Under the pieces are notes generated by a model that was not told where the DNA came from, made no database searches, and worked only from the letters and a program-made list of their open reading frames with translations. A stretch of 64,000 bases of DNA from CAYWJA01 sp964458485. Its GTDB lineage: Bacteria > Patescibacteriota > Gracilibacteria > UM-FILTER-43-11. Where the stretch lies: the NCBI GenBank assembly GCA_964458485.1, contig CAYWJA010000002.1:37004-101003 (forward strand), in the 5' to 3' direction. The translations under genes were made by a program, and so were the position numbers. The stretch's first letter is position 1. Every line of letters starts with the position of its first letter. Positions 49,678 to 57,412 of the stretch are shown piece after piece.

Positions 49678-49682
49678 ATTTT

Positions 49683-50564
49683 ATGACTACCACATCTCCA
49701 ATTAGAAAAAGGGTACAAAGACTTAAAAAAGAATACGATGCATTAAGAAAGGATAAAGACTCACTTTTGGCAATGATAGGTGAAACAGAAATTGCCGAAA
49801 GTGTTTACAACTCCAATGCTATCGAAAATTCCACCTTAACACTAAAGGAAACTGAGAAAATTTTATTAGAAATGGAAGTTTCTCGTAATGTCAGTTTACG
49901 AGAAGTATTTGAAGCTAAAAATTTAGCTCGGGTAATGGAATATGTTAGAAACAAAAATAAGGGGGAAAAATTAGATACTGATTTTATCCTACTTTTGCAT
50001 AAAATGCTGATTAGCAATATTAATGATGACATAGCGGGAAGATTTCGAGCCAAGGGGGAATATGTAAGAGTTGGTTATTACATTGCCCCGCCCCCAGAAC
50101 ATGTAGAGCAAATGATGGAAGATGCGATTAGCGAATATTTAAATGATTTTGAGTCATTCCCTATTGATAAAATTGCTAAATTTCATCTTGATTTTGAACA
50201 TATTCACCCGTTTATTGATGGTAACGGAAGAATGGGGCGCTTGTTGATTAATTACCAATTAAATAAACTGGGATTTCCCAATATTATTATTAAAAATAAG
50301 GGTAAGAATAAGTACTATGAAACCTTTCGACAATACGATGACAAAAAAAATACAAAACCAATGGAAAAAATCATCACTCTTGCACTTACAGAATCCCTAC
50401 ACAAACGAAATACATATCTTAAGGACGATAAAATTATTATGTTATCTGAGTATACAAAGAAGCACAAAAAATCAGCTCCTGCTGTACTAAATGCAGCACG
50501 TCGCCAAAATATTCCAGCGTTTCGTGAAAAAGGCATATGGAAAATTAGTTCTAATTTTGAATAA
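49683..50564 (+). CDS. Fic family protein, second copy
   Basis: A 293-residue Fic protein. The catalytic motif is HPFIDGNGRMGRLL (about residues 175-188). The N-terminal inhibitory-type helix VYNSNAIENSTLTL (about 40-53) keeps the Glu (class II). The flap region AKGEYVRVGYYIAPPPEHV precedes it. The C-terminal segment (MLSEYTKKHKKSAPAVLNAA) may be a short helix-turn-helix. It differs clearly from the Fic at 33455, so it is not a recent duplicate. Its promoter is built from a 44-bp tandem repeat, a plausible binding site for its own product or another repressor. Target unknown. Confidence 0.92.
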   Translation: MTTTSPIRKRVQRLKKEYDALRKDKDSLLAMIGETEIAESVYNSNAIENSTLTLKETEKILLEMEVSRNVSLREVFEAKNLARVMEYVRNKNKGEKLDTDFILLLHKMLISNINDDIAGRFRAKGEYVRVGYYIAPPPEHVEQMMEDAISEYLNDFESFPIDKIAKFHLDFEHIHPFIDGNGRMGRLLINYQLNKLGFPNIIIKNKGKNKYYETFRQYDDKKNTKPMEKIITLALTESLHKRNTYLKDDKIIMLSEYTKKHKKSAPAVLNAARRQNIPAFREKGIWKISSNFE

Positions 50565-50844
50565 TCCTGGTTTGAACCTCATTCGCTATGAGGAGACAAC
50601 TCTATTTCATGGCTTAAATAAGATAAAAACTACGGTTATAACTTAATTCCTTTCCTTCAAAAACATAAACAATATAGGAATTATTAAGAGCAATGTAACA
50701 CTTAATTGAATTGCTGTGTTGATGGTATATAAGTCTGCGAAATATCAAAAGAATACAATAATTCACAGAGAATTACATTTTAATAATAGCATTTTGCCTA
50801 ATTGTTTTTGCTTGAGATCAGGTTGTATGGCCTAGAGATTTATT
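50565..50844. other. Intergenic region, nothing recognised
   Basis: 280 bp between convergent genes. I see no gene, clear hairpin terminator or repeat family member here. Confidence 0.5.
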
Positions 50845-51936
50845 TTACCCTTCCTCAGAATAAGAATTATTTCTAAAATTCAACATTTTTATTGCTAACA
50901 TTTGTATTTCTTCGCATTTTTTTACCTCCTGTATTAAATTTTGCATTCTATTTGCAAGTGCAGATGCTTGAATTATTAGATCTTCAATATTCGCAGATAT
51001 TTCTTCGATACTACTCCCAAGTTCTGATTTTATTGTAAATCCGGATTGATATCTAGTTGTTAAATCATATGTATCATCAATAAATTCATTGGAATATAAA
51101 CTTTCTTCGATATCTTTTAGTGCAGCGCTCAATTCAATAAGTATTTTATTTAATTCTATTATCTTTTTTATAGATTCTATAAATTCATCATATTTTTTTT
51201 TATACTCCCTCCTTTTTTTTATGGGTTGGCTTTCTAAAGCCAATTTATTTGGAAATAACCTAAATACAATTGCAACTTTTGACCTAAAGGAATTGTCCAG
51301 CAATTTTAGTGCTGCCTTGTGATATGAATAACTTTGAGAATCTATGGCTATACATAAGTCATAAATTTTTTTATATAACTTACAAACTTCTCCTAATTTA
51401 CCTAAGGTTATTTCGACCCTTTCAGTTTCTAGTTCAGAACTATCTTCTGCATCATCTGGATCATCTGATAAGGAAAAGATTTTTCTGAATGCAGCTCTTT
51501 CTGCCTTTAGAATGAACCCGGCACTTGTATTTATATTTTTGAATTCACTGTCTCTAGAGCGTTTAAATCTTAATACAGCCGCACTAATCTTTCTACATAG
51601 CATTGCTAATTCCTTTTCATTTTCTATAAAATTATCAGGCACACCTTTTTTTATAATATCTATCAATTCATCATCTAATTTATTGATATCTGTTACTACA
51701 GACCCTTTCATGTCCGATAAATGCTTAGCAGTTGTTATATCTAGTCTGCTTCTTAGTACGGTAATAGCATATCTTGCTCTGTCTAATAAAAATTGCTTAG
51801 GTATTTGTTTGTATGTGCTACCCTCAGTGTTACATGGGATTTCGTAAGGCAAACTACCATCGTGTCTTAAATTTTCTTTTTTTAAAGAAAATTTAAAATC
51901 TGGCTCCTTTGGCTGTCCGTTACCGTTATGATTCAT
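50845..51936 (-). CDS. Coiled-coil hypothetical protein
   Basis: A 363-residue, mostly helical, soluble protein with no recognised family. The N-terminal 35 residues are polar (NHNGNGQPKEPDFKFSLKKE). The body alternates long charged helices (LLDRARYAITVLRSRLDITT, KKKYDEFIESIKKIIELNKI). The C-terminal third (SSIEEISANIEDLIIQASAL) has heptad-like spacing typical of coiled coils. A central acidic loop (DDPDDAEDSSELETE) divides it. No signal or membrane segment. It is convergent with the Fic gene and divergent from the gene at 52061. Function unknown. Confidence 0.72.
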   Translation of the reverse strand: MNHNGNGQPKEPDFKFSLKKENLRHDGSLPYEIPCNTEGSTYKQIPKQFLLDRARYAITVLRSRLDITTAKHLSDMKGSVVTDINKLDDELIDIIKKGVPDNFIENEKELAMLCRKISAAVLRFKRSRDSEFKNINTSAGFILKAERAAFRKIFSLSDDPDDAEDSSELETERVEITLGKLGEVCKLYKKIYDLCIAIDSQSYSYHKAALKLLDNSFRSKVAIVFRLFPNKLALESQPIKKRREYKKKYDEFIESIKKIIELNKILIELSAALKDIEESLYSNEFIDDTYDLTTRYQSGFTIKSELGSSIEEISANIEDLIIQASALANRMQNLIQEVKKCEEIQMLAIKMLNFRNNSYSEEG

Positions 51937-52022
51937 TGCTAAAAAATAAAGGGTATTATTATATATAATATAAAATATATGTCAATATGGTTATGCCTAT
52001 TTACAAATTAGTTTTTTTGTGG

Positions 52023-52028
52023 TATAAT
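52023..52028 (+). promoter_or_regulatory. Extended -10 for the 52061 gene
   Basis: TGGTATAAT with TATAAT at 52023-52028, 32 nt upstream of the ATG. Confidence 0.5.
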
Positions 52029-52060
52029 GATTAGATAGACTTAATATTATTTTGTTAATT

Positions 52061-53629
52061 ATGACTGCGAAATCAGATATAAATGAACGGGTTGACATAG
52101 CAGGAGGGGAATCTACAGATGCTCAAAGAAGGGTTATTCGGGAGCTATTAGGCTTAACAGATGATTTGCCTAAATCAGAAATGTTAGAACGACTTGCTAA
52201 AGCAGGTTGTAGTGGGATGAATATAGGCCCAGAAAATGATAAGGCAATAGAATCAGAAAGTGACGCCATTGATCGGATTCAGGATGAAGAGTGCAAGAGG
52301 TTAATAGATGGTAAAAATCATGAAGTTATTACAGTGCTTGAAAATGCCGGATTCGAAATGCCTGTTGGTTTAAAGGAGATGCTTAATGAAGATTCTGGAC
52401 ATCAAGGTGGACGAAAGGGGTGCGGATTTACCCAAGCTACTCGTTTTTTAGCTGAGTCTATAAGGGAAAAGTCGGATAGAATTAAATCAGCATATTATAG
52501 CTCTAAAAGAGAAGTCTTAGAGGCAATCGATATGAGAGACATAGGCGATATGAAAGACATGAAACCTGAAAGCAAACTTATCCTTAGAATGTTGGCAGAT
52601 ATTTATGACGCACGACCAAAAAGATCTCATGTGCCAGAGCTACCATCTTTAGGAGAGAGGCCTGAAATTGGAACATGTACTACAGCGGAAATTTATTTTT
52701 TCGAATATTTATATGATACTGGCTGGCCGATTGTAGGTGATAAAAAAATGAATTTTATTTTAGATGAAAAAGGTGAGGCTATCTTTATAGAAAAAGTAGG
52801 ATTGGGTGATAATCATTCCGCACTTTCATTAAAGCATTTTTATACAAACGGGGTTTTGATTCCCCCAGGCAGTTTAGTTGCATTAAAATATTCCGATGAC
52901 GCGATTGGTGATCCTACAATATCTTACAAAGGCAATATTATTCAATCTTCAGATTTAGAGGGTGTAGATTTTTTAAGGTTTACACCTCTTGTAGCAAAAC
53001 CAGAAGATCGCGCACGTGCTTTTTGGTCTCATGTATATTTTCAGATACAAAATCAAATGCCAGGTGCGCTGCAAACTACTATTCAGGATTTTATCGATAA
53101 AGCGAAATCTGAGGTAGACAGTGATATGTCATTTGAAGATAGGGGTAAGTTAAGAAGGGGATTAAGGGAACGTTTAAATACACCAATTAAGCAAAATGTG
53201 CCATTAAATGAGTTGCAAGAAGATGCAAAAAGGTATTTGGAATTAAGGAAGAAATATTTAATTGAGCGCAAGCGTAAAGATGCAGAGCAGGCACTAAAAG
53301 ATGCTGAGCAGGAAAAAGCATTTGATAGAGCTCAAAAAATATATGCAAAATTAAAAGGTGACCCAATATTTGAGCAGATTAGAAAAGAAGCAGCATTGGC
53401 ACATATTAAGGATTATGCAGCAAAACATCCAGACGATGTGGTTCTTAAGGAATATACACTTGAAATGACACCGGATGGATGGCTGATAGATAAAAATGGT
53501 AAGCCAAGTGTACCTGTAACAGGTTGTGATTGTGGTCCTAATTCTTTTTTAGTAGTACTTGCAAGAGCAGTTAAGGAATTTGAACGTCGTTATCCTGATC
53601 AAATTAAAAAAATAAAAAGTGATGCATAG
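52061..53629 (+). CDS. Hypothetical protein
   Basis: A 522-residue acidic, soluble protein that I do not recognise. I chose the ATG at 52061 (MTAKSDINERVDIAGGES); the three codons upstream (TTG start) are less likely. Residues about 180-310 look like a globular alpha/beta domain (TAEIYFFEYLYDTGWPIVGD, VDFLRFTPLVAKPEDRA). Residues about 330-450 are a charged helical region (RKRKDAEQALKDAEQEKAFD). The C-terminus carries a Cys-containing motif TGCDCGPNSFLVVLAR. No signal peptide. Neighbours (50845, 53653, 54617) are also unrecognised, which suggests a lineage-specific gene cluster. Confidence 0.72.
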   Translation: MTAKSDINERVDIAGGESTDAQRRVIRELLGLTDDLPKSEMLERLAKAGCSGMNIGPENDKAIESESDAIDRIQDEECKRLIDGKNHEVITVLENAGFEMPVGLKEMLNEDSGHQGGRKGCGFTQATRFLAESIREKSDRIKSAYYSSKREVLEAIDMRDIGDMKDMKPESKLILRMLADIYDARPKRSHVPELPSLGERPEIGTCTTAEIYFFEYLYDTGWPIVGDKKMNFILDEKGEAIFIEKVGLGDNHSALSLKHFYTNGVLIPPGSLVALKYSDDAIGDPTISYKGNIIQSSDLEGVDFLRFTPLVAKPEDRARAFWSHVYFQIQNQMPGALQTTIQDFIDKAKSEVDSDMSFEDRGKLRRGLRERLNTPIKQNVPLNELQEDAKRYLELRKKYLIERKRKDAEQALKDAEQEKAFDRAQKIYAKLKGDPIFEQIRKEAALAHIKDYAAKHPDDVVLKEYTLEMTPDGWLIDKNGKPSVPVTGCDCGPNSFLVVLARAVKEFERRYPDQIKKIKSDA

Positions 53630-53652
53630 TTAGGGATTCGTTTTTTATTTTA

Positions 53653-54480
53653 TTATTTTTTCCTAAAAATGCTGTAGCCTGCAAATCGATAGGTAGCAAT
53701 ATGCTCTACTGCGTCACCAACTTGTTCAAGAAATCCAGGTTGTCCTTTTACTCCTTCTGCAACTGCATCTGTAGTAACAATAATTCCGCCAGGTTTACAT
53801 AATTTAACTGCCAATTGTGGAGTTGCACCGTTATTTGGCCAGTCTTTTATAAATACAAATAGATCAAATGAGGATTCTTCCAGTCCTGGTGGAATATCTG
53901 TATTACGTACGCCGTGAGTAATAAATGAAGTTCTTGGGTTGACATCAAAGAATGCCCTTTGTGTTAATTCTTCATATCCTTCACCATCTAATTGATCTTT
54001 ATCTAAATAGGTCCAAGTACCCTTTTTTCTGAATGGAAAGTTTGCCGTAGGTGTCCAGGCCGGATAAAAATAGATTGCTTTCATGCTATCATCAAAAACT
54101 GTTTCCACAGCCTCATTTAGCATTTTTTTTTCAACTTCTCTTAATTTAAAGATCGATGGCTCATCATTAAATCTTAATATTTCTGATTCATCTGCATAGA
54201 ATGGTGAAAGTAGACTGCCTATTTTTAATCTATCTTTTAACGGCTTTTCTTGAGGGCCACGATAATTTGGTATTATATTAGGATTTAATTCAAGCTCAGG
54301 TATTTGTTCTCCAATATGCCTACCAAGTTCATCGGGACTTATGTTAGTATTAATACCTTTAAGACATGCAGTTAAACTTGTTCGAATTTTTTCCCAATAT
54401 TGTTCAGTGGCTTTATATTCTGAAGATGACTCTACTTGCGTTTTATGTTTTGCCGTTAATGATAGTAGGCGGTCTTTCAT
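53653..54480 (-). CDS. Hypothetical protein with methyltransferase-like C-terminus
   Basis: A 275-residue soluble protein. The N-terminal half is helical and unassigned. The C-terminal half looks like a Rossmann fold without a clear SAM glycine loop: KAIYFYPAWTPTANFPFR where motif I would be, then SSFDLFVFIKDWPNNGATPQ and KLCKPGGIIVTTDAVAEG, which resemble motifs IV and V of class I methyltransferases. It may be a degenerate methyltransferase. A minus-strand extended -10 (TGCTATAAT, 54501-54506) lies 20 nt before the ATG. Confidence 0.65.
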   Translation of the reverse strand: MKDRLLSLTAKHKTQVESSSEYKATEQYWEKIRTSLTACLKGINTNISPDELGRHIGEQIPELELNPNIIPNYRGPQEKPLKDRLKIGSLLSPFYADESEILRFNDEPSIFKLREVEKKMLNEAVETVFDDSMKAIYFYPAWTPTANFPFRKKGTWTYLDKDQLDGEGYEELTQRAFFDVNPRTSFITHGVRNTDIPPGLEESSFDLFVFIKDWPNNGATPQLAVKLCKPGGIIVTTDAVAEGVKGQPGFLEQVGDAVEHIATYRFAGYSIFRKK

Positions 54481-54500
54481 AGATATTAGTTATTCTTAAT

Positions 54501-54506
54501 ATTATA
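54501..54506 (-). promoter_or_regulatory. Extended -10 for the 54480 gene
   Basis: TGCTATAAT on the minus strand; the leader would be about 14 nt with no Shine-Dalgarno site. Confidence 0.55.
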
Positions 54507-54616
54507 GCATAAAGTTTTTATTTAAGCAATTTTTAGCATGTGAGTTTTATTTTTTATTCTACCTTGACAAAATAAAAATAATTAATTATAATTAACTAAA
54601 TAATAACTGATTTTTC

Positions 54617-55219
54617 ATGACAGATATAATGCGTAGTCCTGATAGGAGAATTGAAGATTTCCAAGCTATTTTGAAAGGAAGAGATAGTGTTGATGGTATG
54701 ACAAAATTTGGTGATGCTTCAATTAGTAAATTTAATGATGGATATTCTATAGATATAGCTAGTAATAGGCCTGATATGCGGATTTATTTTGTTATTGATG
54801 GCAGCGGGATGCTTAAGGATAGTGGTAGGTACTTTATGCATGACTCAGGTGCCGAACCACGGTCGCTGACGCCCGCAGAAAAACAAATGATGGATGAACC
54901 AATTTATGCAGCAAATCAAATGATTGACGAAATACTGGCAACTTTCCAAGAAGATCCAGTAATAAGTTCTCAGGATAAAGAAATTGCAGCACAAGAAGAA
55001 TCTGAAAAAATAGCAGAAGGCGTACGAAATAAAGTGGTTAGCATATTAAGCCTTGATACTACTACATGTAAGGTTAAATCTAATGAACTTCCGGCAAAAG
55101 AACCATCTGAGGTGGCACCAAGTGTTGTTAATTCATTTACAGATCAGGAATGGAGATTTGTAATAGAAAGAGTAATAAATACAATATCAAAAGAAGAAGA
55201 TACGCATAAGGCTGCTTAA
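54617..55219 (+). CDS. Hypothetical protein
   Basis: A 200-residue acidic soluble protein. The first 70 residues include FGDASISKFNDGYSIDIASN and MRIYFVIDGSGMLKDSG, which read like a small beta-rich domain. The rest is helical and charged (KEIAAQEESEKIAEGVRNKV), and the last 30 residues hold a short helix ending KEEDTHKAA. No domain is recognised. It is followed by the zinc-ribbon/RGG gene 72 nt downstream on the same strand. Confidence 0.66.
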   Translation: MTDIMRSPDRRIEDFQAILKGRDSVDGMTKFGDASISKFNDGYSIDIASNRPDMRIYFVIDGSGMLKDSGRYFMHDSGAEPRSLTPAEKQMMDEPIYAANQMIDEILATFQEDPVISSQDKEIAAQEESEKIAEGVRNKVVSILSLDTTTCKVKSNELPAKEPSEVAPSVVNSFTDQEWRFVIERVINTISKEEDTHKAA

Positions 55220-55291
55220 GATATTGATTGCTTTTTATATGTTTTAAGTTTACAGTCTATCAGCTCGATTAATTAAATAACCAAATTTATA

Positions 55292-56086
55292 ATGAGAAAT
55301 TTTAATGACAACAAAAGATCTGGAGGAAGAAATTCAGGCGGCTTTGGAGGAGGAAGAGGTGGTGGAGGGAGATCAGGTGGTTTTGGTGGTGGCAGAGGTG
55401 GTGGAGGAAGAGGAGGTTTTGGCGGAAGAAATCAAGGTAGGCCTCAAATGCACGGGGCAACTTGTGCGGACTGCGGAAATTCATGTGAAGTTCCTTTTAA
55501 GCCAACTTCCAGTAAGCCGGTTTATTGTAACAACTGTTTTAAGAGAGAGGATAATTTTGATTCTCGAGGTGGTGGTCGATCTGGTGGCAGAGGTGGTAGA
55601 GATTTTGGAGGAAGGTCGAATTCTGGAGATAGACAAATGTATGAAGTTACTTGCTCAGAATGTAATAAATCGTGCGAAGTTCCTTTTAAACCAACTTCCA
55701 GTAAGCCTGTTTATTGTGATGATTGTTTTGGAGATAAGGGTGGTAATAATAAGGGGGGAGTTTGTTATAAAGAGGACTTTGAAGCGCTTAATAAAAAGTT
55801 AGACAAAGTTTTAAAGATCCTTAATATTCTTAACCCTAAAAAGACACATATTATTGAGAAGGCTGAACCAATAGGGGATCCGATTGGGGATCCAGTGGGT
55901 GATCCAATTGAGGAAAAGCCAGCAAAGAAAGCAGTGAAGAAAAAGGCACCAGCTAAAAAGGTTACTAAAAAGACAACGACAAAAAAGAAAACCACAATCA
56001 AGAAGCCTGCATCTAAAAAGGTCACAAAAAAGAAAGCACCAGCGAAGAAGAAAACTACGAAGAAAAAAGTTGTAAAGAAGAAATAA
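55292..56086 (+). CDS. RGG-box, duplicated CxxC zinc-ribbon and H1-like Lys-tail protein
   Basis: A 264-residue mosaic. Residues 1-50 are Gly/Arg-rich RGG-type (GGFGGGRGGGGRSGGFGGG), a known RNA-binding composition. Two near-identical zinc ribbons follow (about 55-83 and 113-141): TCADCGNSCEVPFKP and TCSECNKSCEVPFKP, each closed by KPVYCNNCF or KPVYCDDCF. This is the CxxC-x17-CxxC small-domain family. Then a short helix (EDFEALNKKLDKVLKILNIL), an IGDP repeat tract (about 192-204) encoded by GATCC units, and a histone-H1-like tail of K/A/T repeats (AKKVTKKTTTKKKTTIKK). It probably binds nucleic acid. The DNA repeats make length variation likely. Confidence 0.85.
   Translation: MRNFNDNKRSGGRNSGGFGGGRGGGGRSGGFGGGRGGGGRGGFGGRNQGRPQMHGATCADCGNSCEVPFKPTSSKPVYCNNCFKREDNFDSRGGGRSGGRGGRDFGGRSNSGDRQMYEVTCSECNKSCEVPFKPTSSKPVYCDDCFGDKGGNNKGGVCYKEDFEALNKKLDKVLKILNILNPKKTHIIEKAEPIGDPIGDPVGDPIEEKPAKKAVKKKAPAKKVTKKTTTKKKTTIKKPASKKVTKKKAPAKKKTTKKKVVKKK
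55866..55910. repeat. GATCC 12-bp repeat tract within the gene
   Basis: accaataggggatccgattg, gggatccagtgggtgatcc: three to four units encoding IGDP. The same units form the intergenic array at 16841-16931. Confidence 0.8.
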
Positions 56087-56121
56087 AATAATTTTGGTTC
56101 TGATTGCAGGGAATTATTTTT

Positions 56122-56403
56122 TTACACAAGCTCCAACTTAAACTCCTTTTTCCCGAGAGCTTTAAAAATTTTATAAATAAGATCAATCCCCGCGGAAACC
56201 TGTCTGTTCTCAATACGGCTGATTACAGCTGGGGTAGTGCCTGCTTTTTTGGCAAGCTCTGCCATGGAAAGAGACTGAAAGGTACGCTCTTTATGTAAAG
56301 CTACAGCTAATTTAATTCTTGCCATAGATTCTTGCATATAGGCTTCGGCCTTTGAATCACCCTTAAGTTGTTTAGAAAAATTAGTATATTTTTTAGCTTT
56401 CAT
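56122..56403 (-). CDS. XRE-family antitoxin (HigA-like)
   Basis: A 93-residue protein with a helix-turn-helix: SMAELAKKAGTTPAVISRIE (about residues 45-64), followed by NRQVSAGIDLIYKIFKALG, typical of HigA/XRE antitoxins. It overlaps the toxin-like gene by one base (the shared A at 56403, stop then start). It would neutralise the toxin and repress the pair. Order is toxin first, as in HigBA loci. Confidence 0.88.
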   Translation of the reverse strand: MKAKKYTNFSKQLKGDSKAEAYMQESMARIKLAVALHKERTFQSLSMAELAKKAGTTPAVISRIENRQVSAGIDLIYKIFKALGKKEFKLELV

Positions 56404-56855
56404 TATTTTATAAGAGTTAGTTGTAAGAATAAATTATTTTTTAGATAATCTTTCATGTATCGCTCTGCTTGGATTAAAAATTTTGCAATTTTTTTGTTTA
56501 TTTTTTTCTTAATACCCTTTTCATATAATTTGGGTTTATCGATAGCGTTTAGTAAAATTATTTTATCTCCTGACTTTGTAAAAAATGCAATACGAACTAA
56601 TTTTGTTGATTCTTTAATTTTTAATATACTAATTGAATGATTGTGGTATTTTTGAACGATAGGTGGAATATTGTAAAATCCTTTTTTATTTTTTAAATAC
56701 TCCAGATACATTTTTATGTTACCAAGTTTCTTGTTTTTATTTAATTTATCCTTTTCAGAATCATTTTTGCCAAATGAATACTTTTCGGGGTATTCCAGAA
56801 ACGACGCTTCCAGTTTATTATCCTGATTTTTAAATGCGTAACATACTATCTTCAT
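56403..56855 (-). CDS. RelE/HigB-like toxin (Gp49/DUF891 type)
   Basis: A 150-residue basic protein. The core LVRIAFFTKSGDKIILLNAI (about 88-107) followed by KPKLYEKGIKKKINKKIAKF matches the strand-strand-helix end of RelE/HigB toxins, in which the phrase 'R..y....g..ivLLhgF.KK....p..ei..A' is diagnostic. Such toxins cleave mRNA at the ribosome. The N-terminal 60 residues are longer than in typical HigB. It is coupled to the XRE antitoxin at 56122. The direct word repeat aaggattaagaattaaggat lies 50 nt upstream. Confidence 0.78.
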   Translation of the reverse strand: MKIVCYAFKNQDNKLEASFLEYPEKYSFGKNDSEKDKLNKNKKLGNIKMYLEYLKNKKGFYNIPPIVQKYHNHSISILKIKESTKLVRIAFFTKSGDKIILLNAIDKPKLYEKGIKKKINKKIAKFLIQAERYMKDYLKNNLFLQLTLIK

Positions 56856-56948
56856 ATTAATTATATATTATCTAATTAGATAATGCAAGTGATTATTTAA
56901 ATTGGAATTAAGGATTAAGAATTAAGGATTAAGTTCCATATTCCATTC

Positions 56949-57278
56949 TTAAACCTTTAATTTCAGATCCGTTATTTCCTGTTGCAGCTCTTTAGCTTGT
57001 GCCAGTACATCAATCAGCTCATCGGTATCTTCATCACAACCACTTTCTTTGCCAGCCACATAAGCTTTTTGAAGATTCTCCATCATTCTGTTTGTAGTGA
57101 TTTTAAGCCTTTCCTTAATCACTTTTGGGGTAAGCTTTTGCTTCTTTTTCTGAATAAACTCAATATCTGAAGCCTGGCAATAAAAACATTTGGCTTTATC
57201 CAGTTCGGTTACGGCAAAATCCATACCGCATTGGGGGCACAGGTACGTAATCATGTACTTCGGTTCTTTATTCTTCAT
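56949..57278 (-). CDS. Small zinc-ribbon and helical protein
   Basis: A 109-residue protein. An N-terminal zinc ribbon is visible as YLCPQCGMDFAV and KAKCFYCQA (Cys at about 14, 17, 31 and 34). A basic helix (KKQKLTPKVIKERLKITTNR) and an acidic helix (DEDTDELIDVLAQAKELQQE) follow. It could be a nucleic-acid or ribosome-associated factor, but no family is recognised. No signal or membrane segment. Confidence 0.7.
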   Translation of the reverse strand: MKNKEPKYMITYLCPQCGMDFAVTELDKAKCFYCQASDIEFIQKKKQKLTPKVIKERLKITTNRMMENLQKAYVAGKESGCDEDTDELIDVLAQAKELQQEITDLKLKV

Positions 57279-57376
57279 AATTATATAAATTAAAGAATTA
57301 AAACCGGGAGGTCTATGGGAGGAGGGGAAGTGTATCGTATTGTTGATGGGTTGTCAATAAAAAATAGCCTATATGC

Positions 57377-57382
57377 TATAAT
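57377..57382 (+). promoter_or_regulatory. Extended -10 for the dikinase-like gene
   Basis: TGCTATAAT with TATAAT at 57377-57382, 30 nt upstream of the ATG at 57413. A clear -35 at good spacing is not seen. Confidence 0.5.
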
Positions 57383-57412
57383 GATTTTCTTTTTAGTAAA
57401 TATTTTTTAATT

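Larger units (their letters stand above)
49224..49682. other. Non-coding region before the second Fic gene
   Basis: No convincing gene is seen. It holds an imperfect inverted repeat (ggggagccatcgcaaaatta near 49418 against ataaattttgctccttccc near 49491) with cttcagcttac repeated inside, then the 44-bp tandem repeat and promoter described separately. Confidence 0.55.

Noticed and set aside
55305..55802. Second long frame in the RGG/zinc-ribbon gene
   Set aside because: It is a frame-shifted reading of Gly-rich and repeated codons; the zinc ribbons exist only in the chosen frame.
56122..56855. Abi-type or restriction system around the HigB/HigA pair
   Set aside because: Only the two-gene toxin-antitoxin unit is present; the neighbours are a zinc-ribbon protein and the RGG protein, with no nuclease or methylase.
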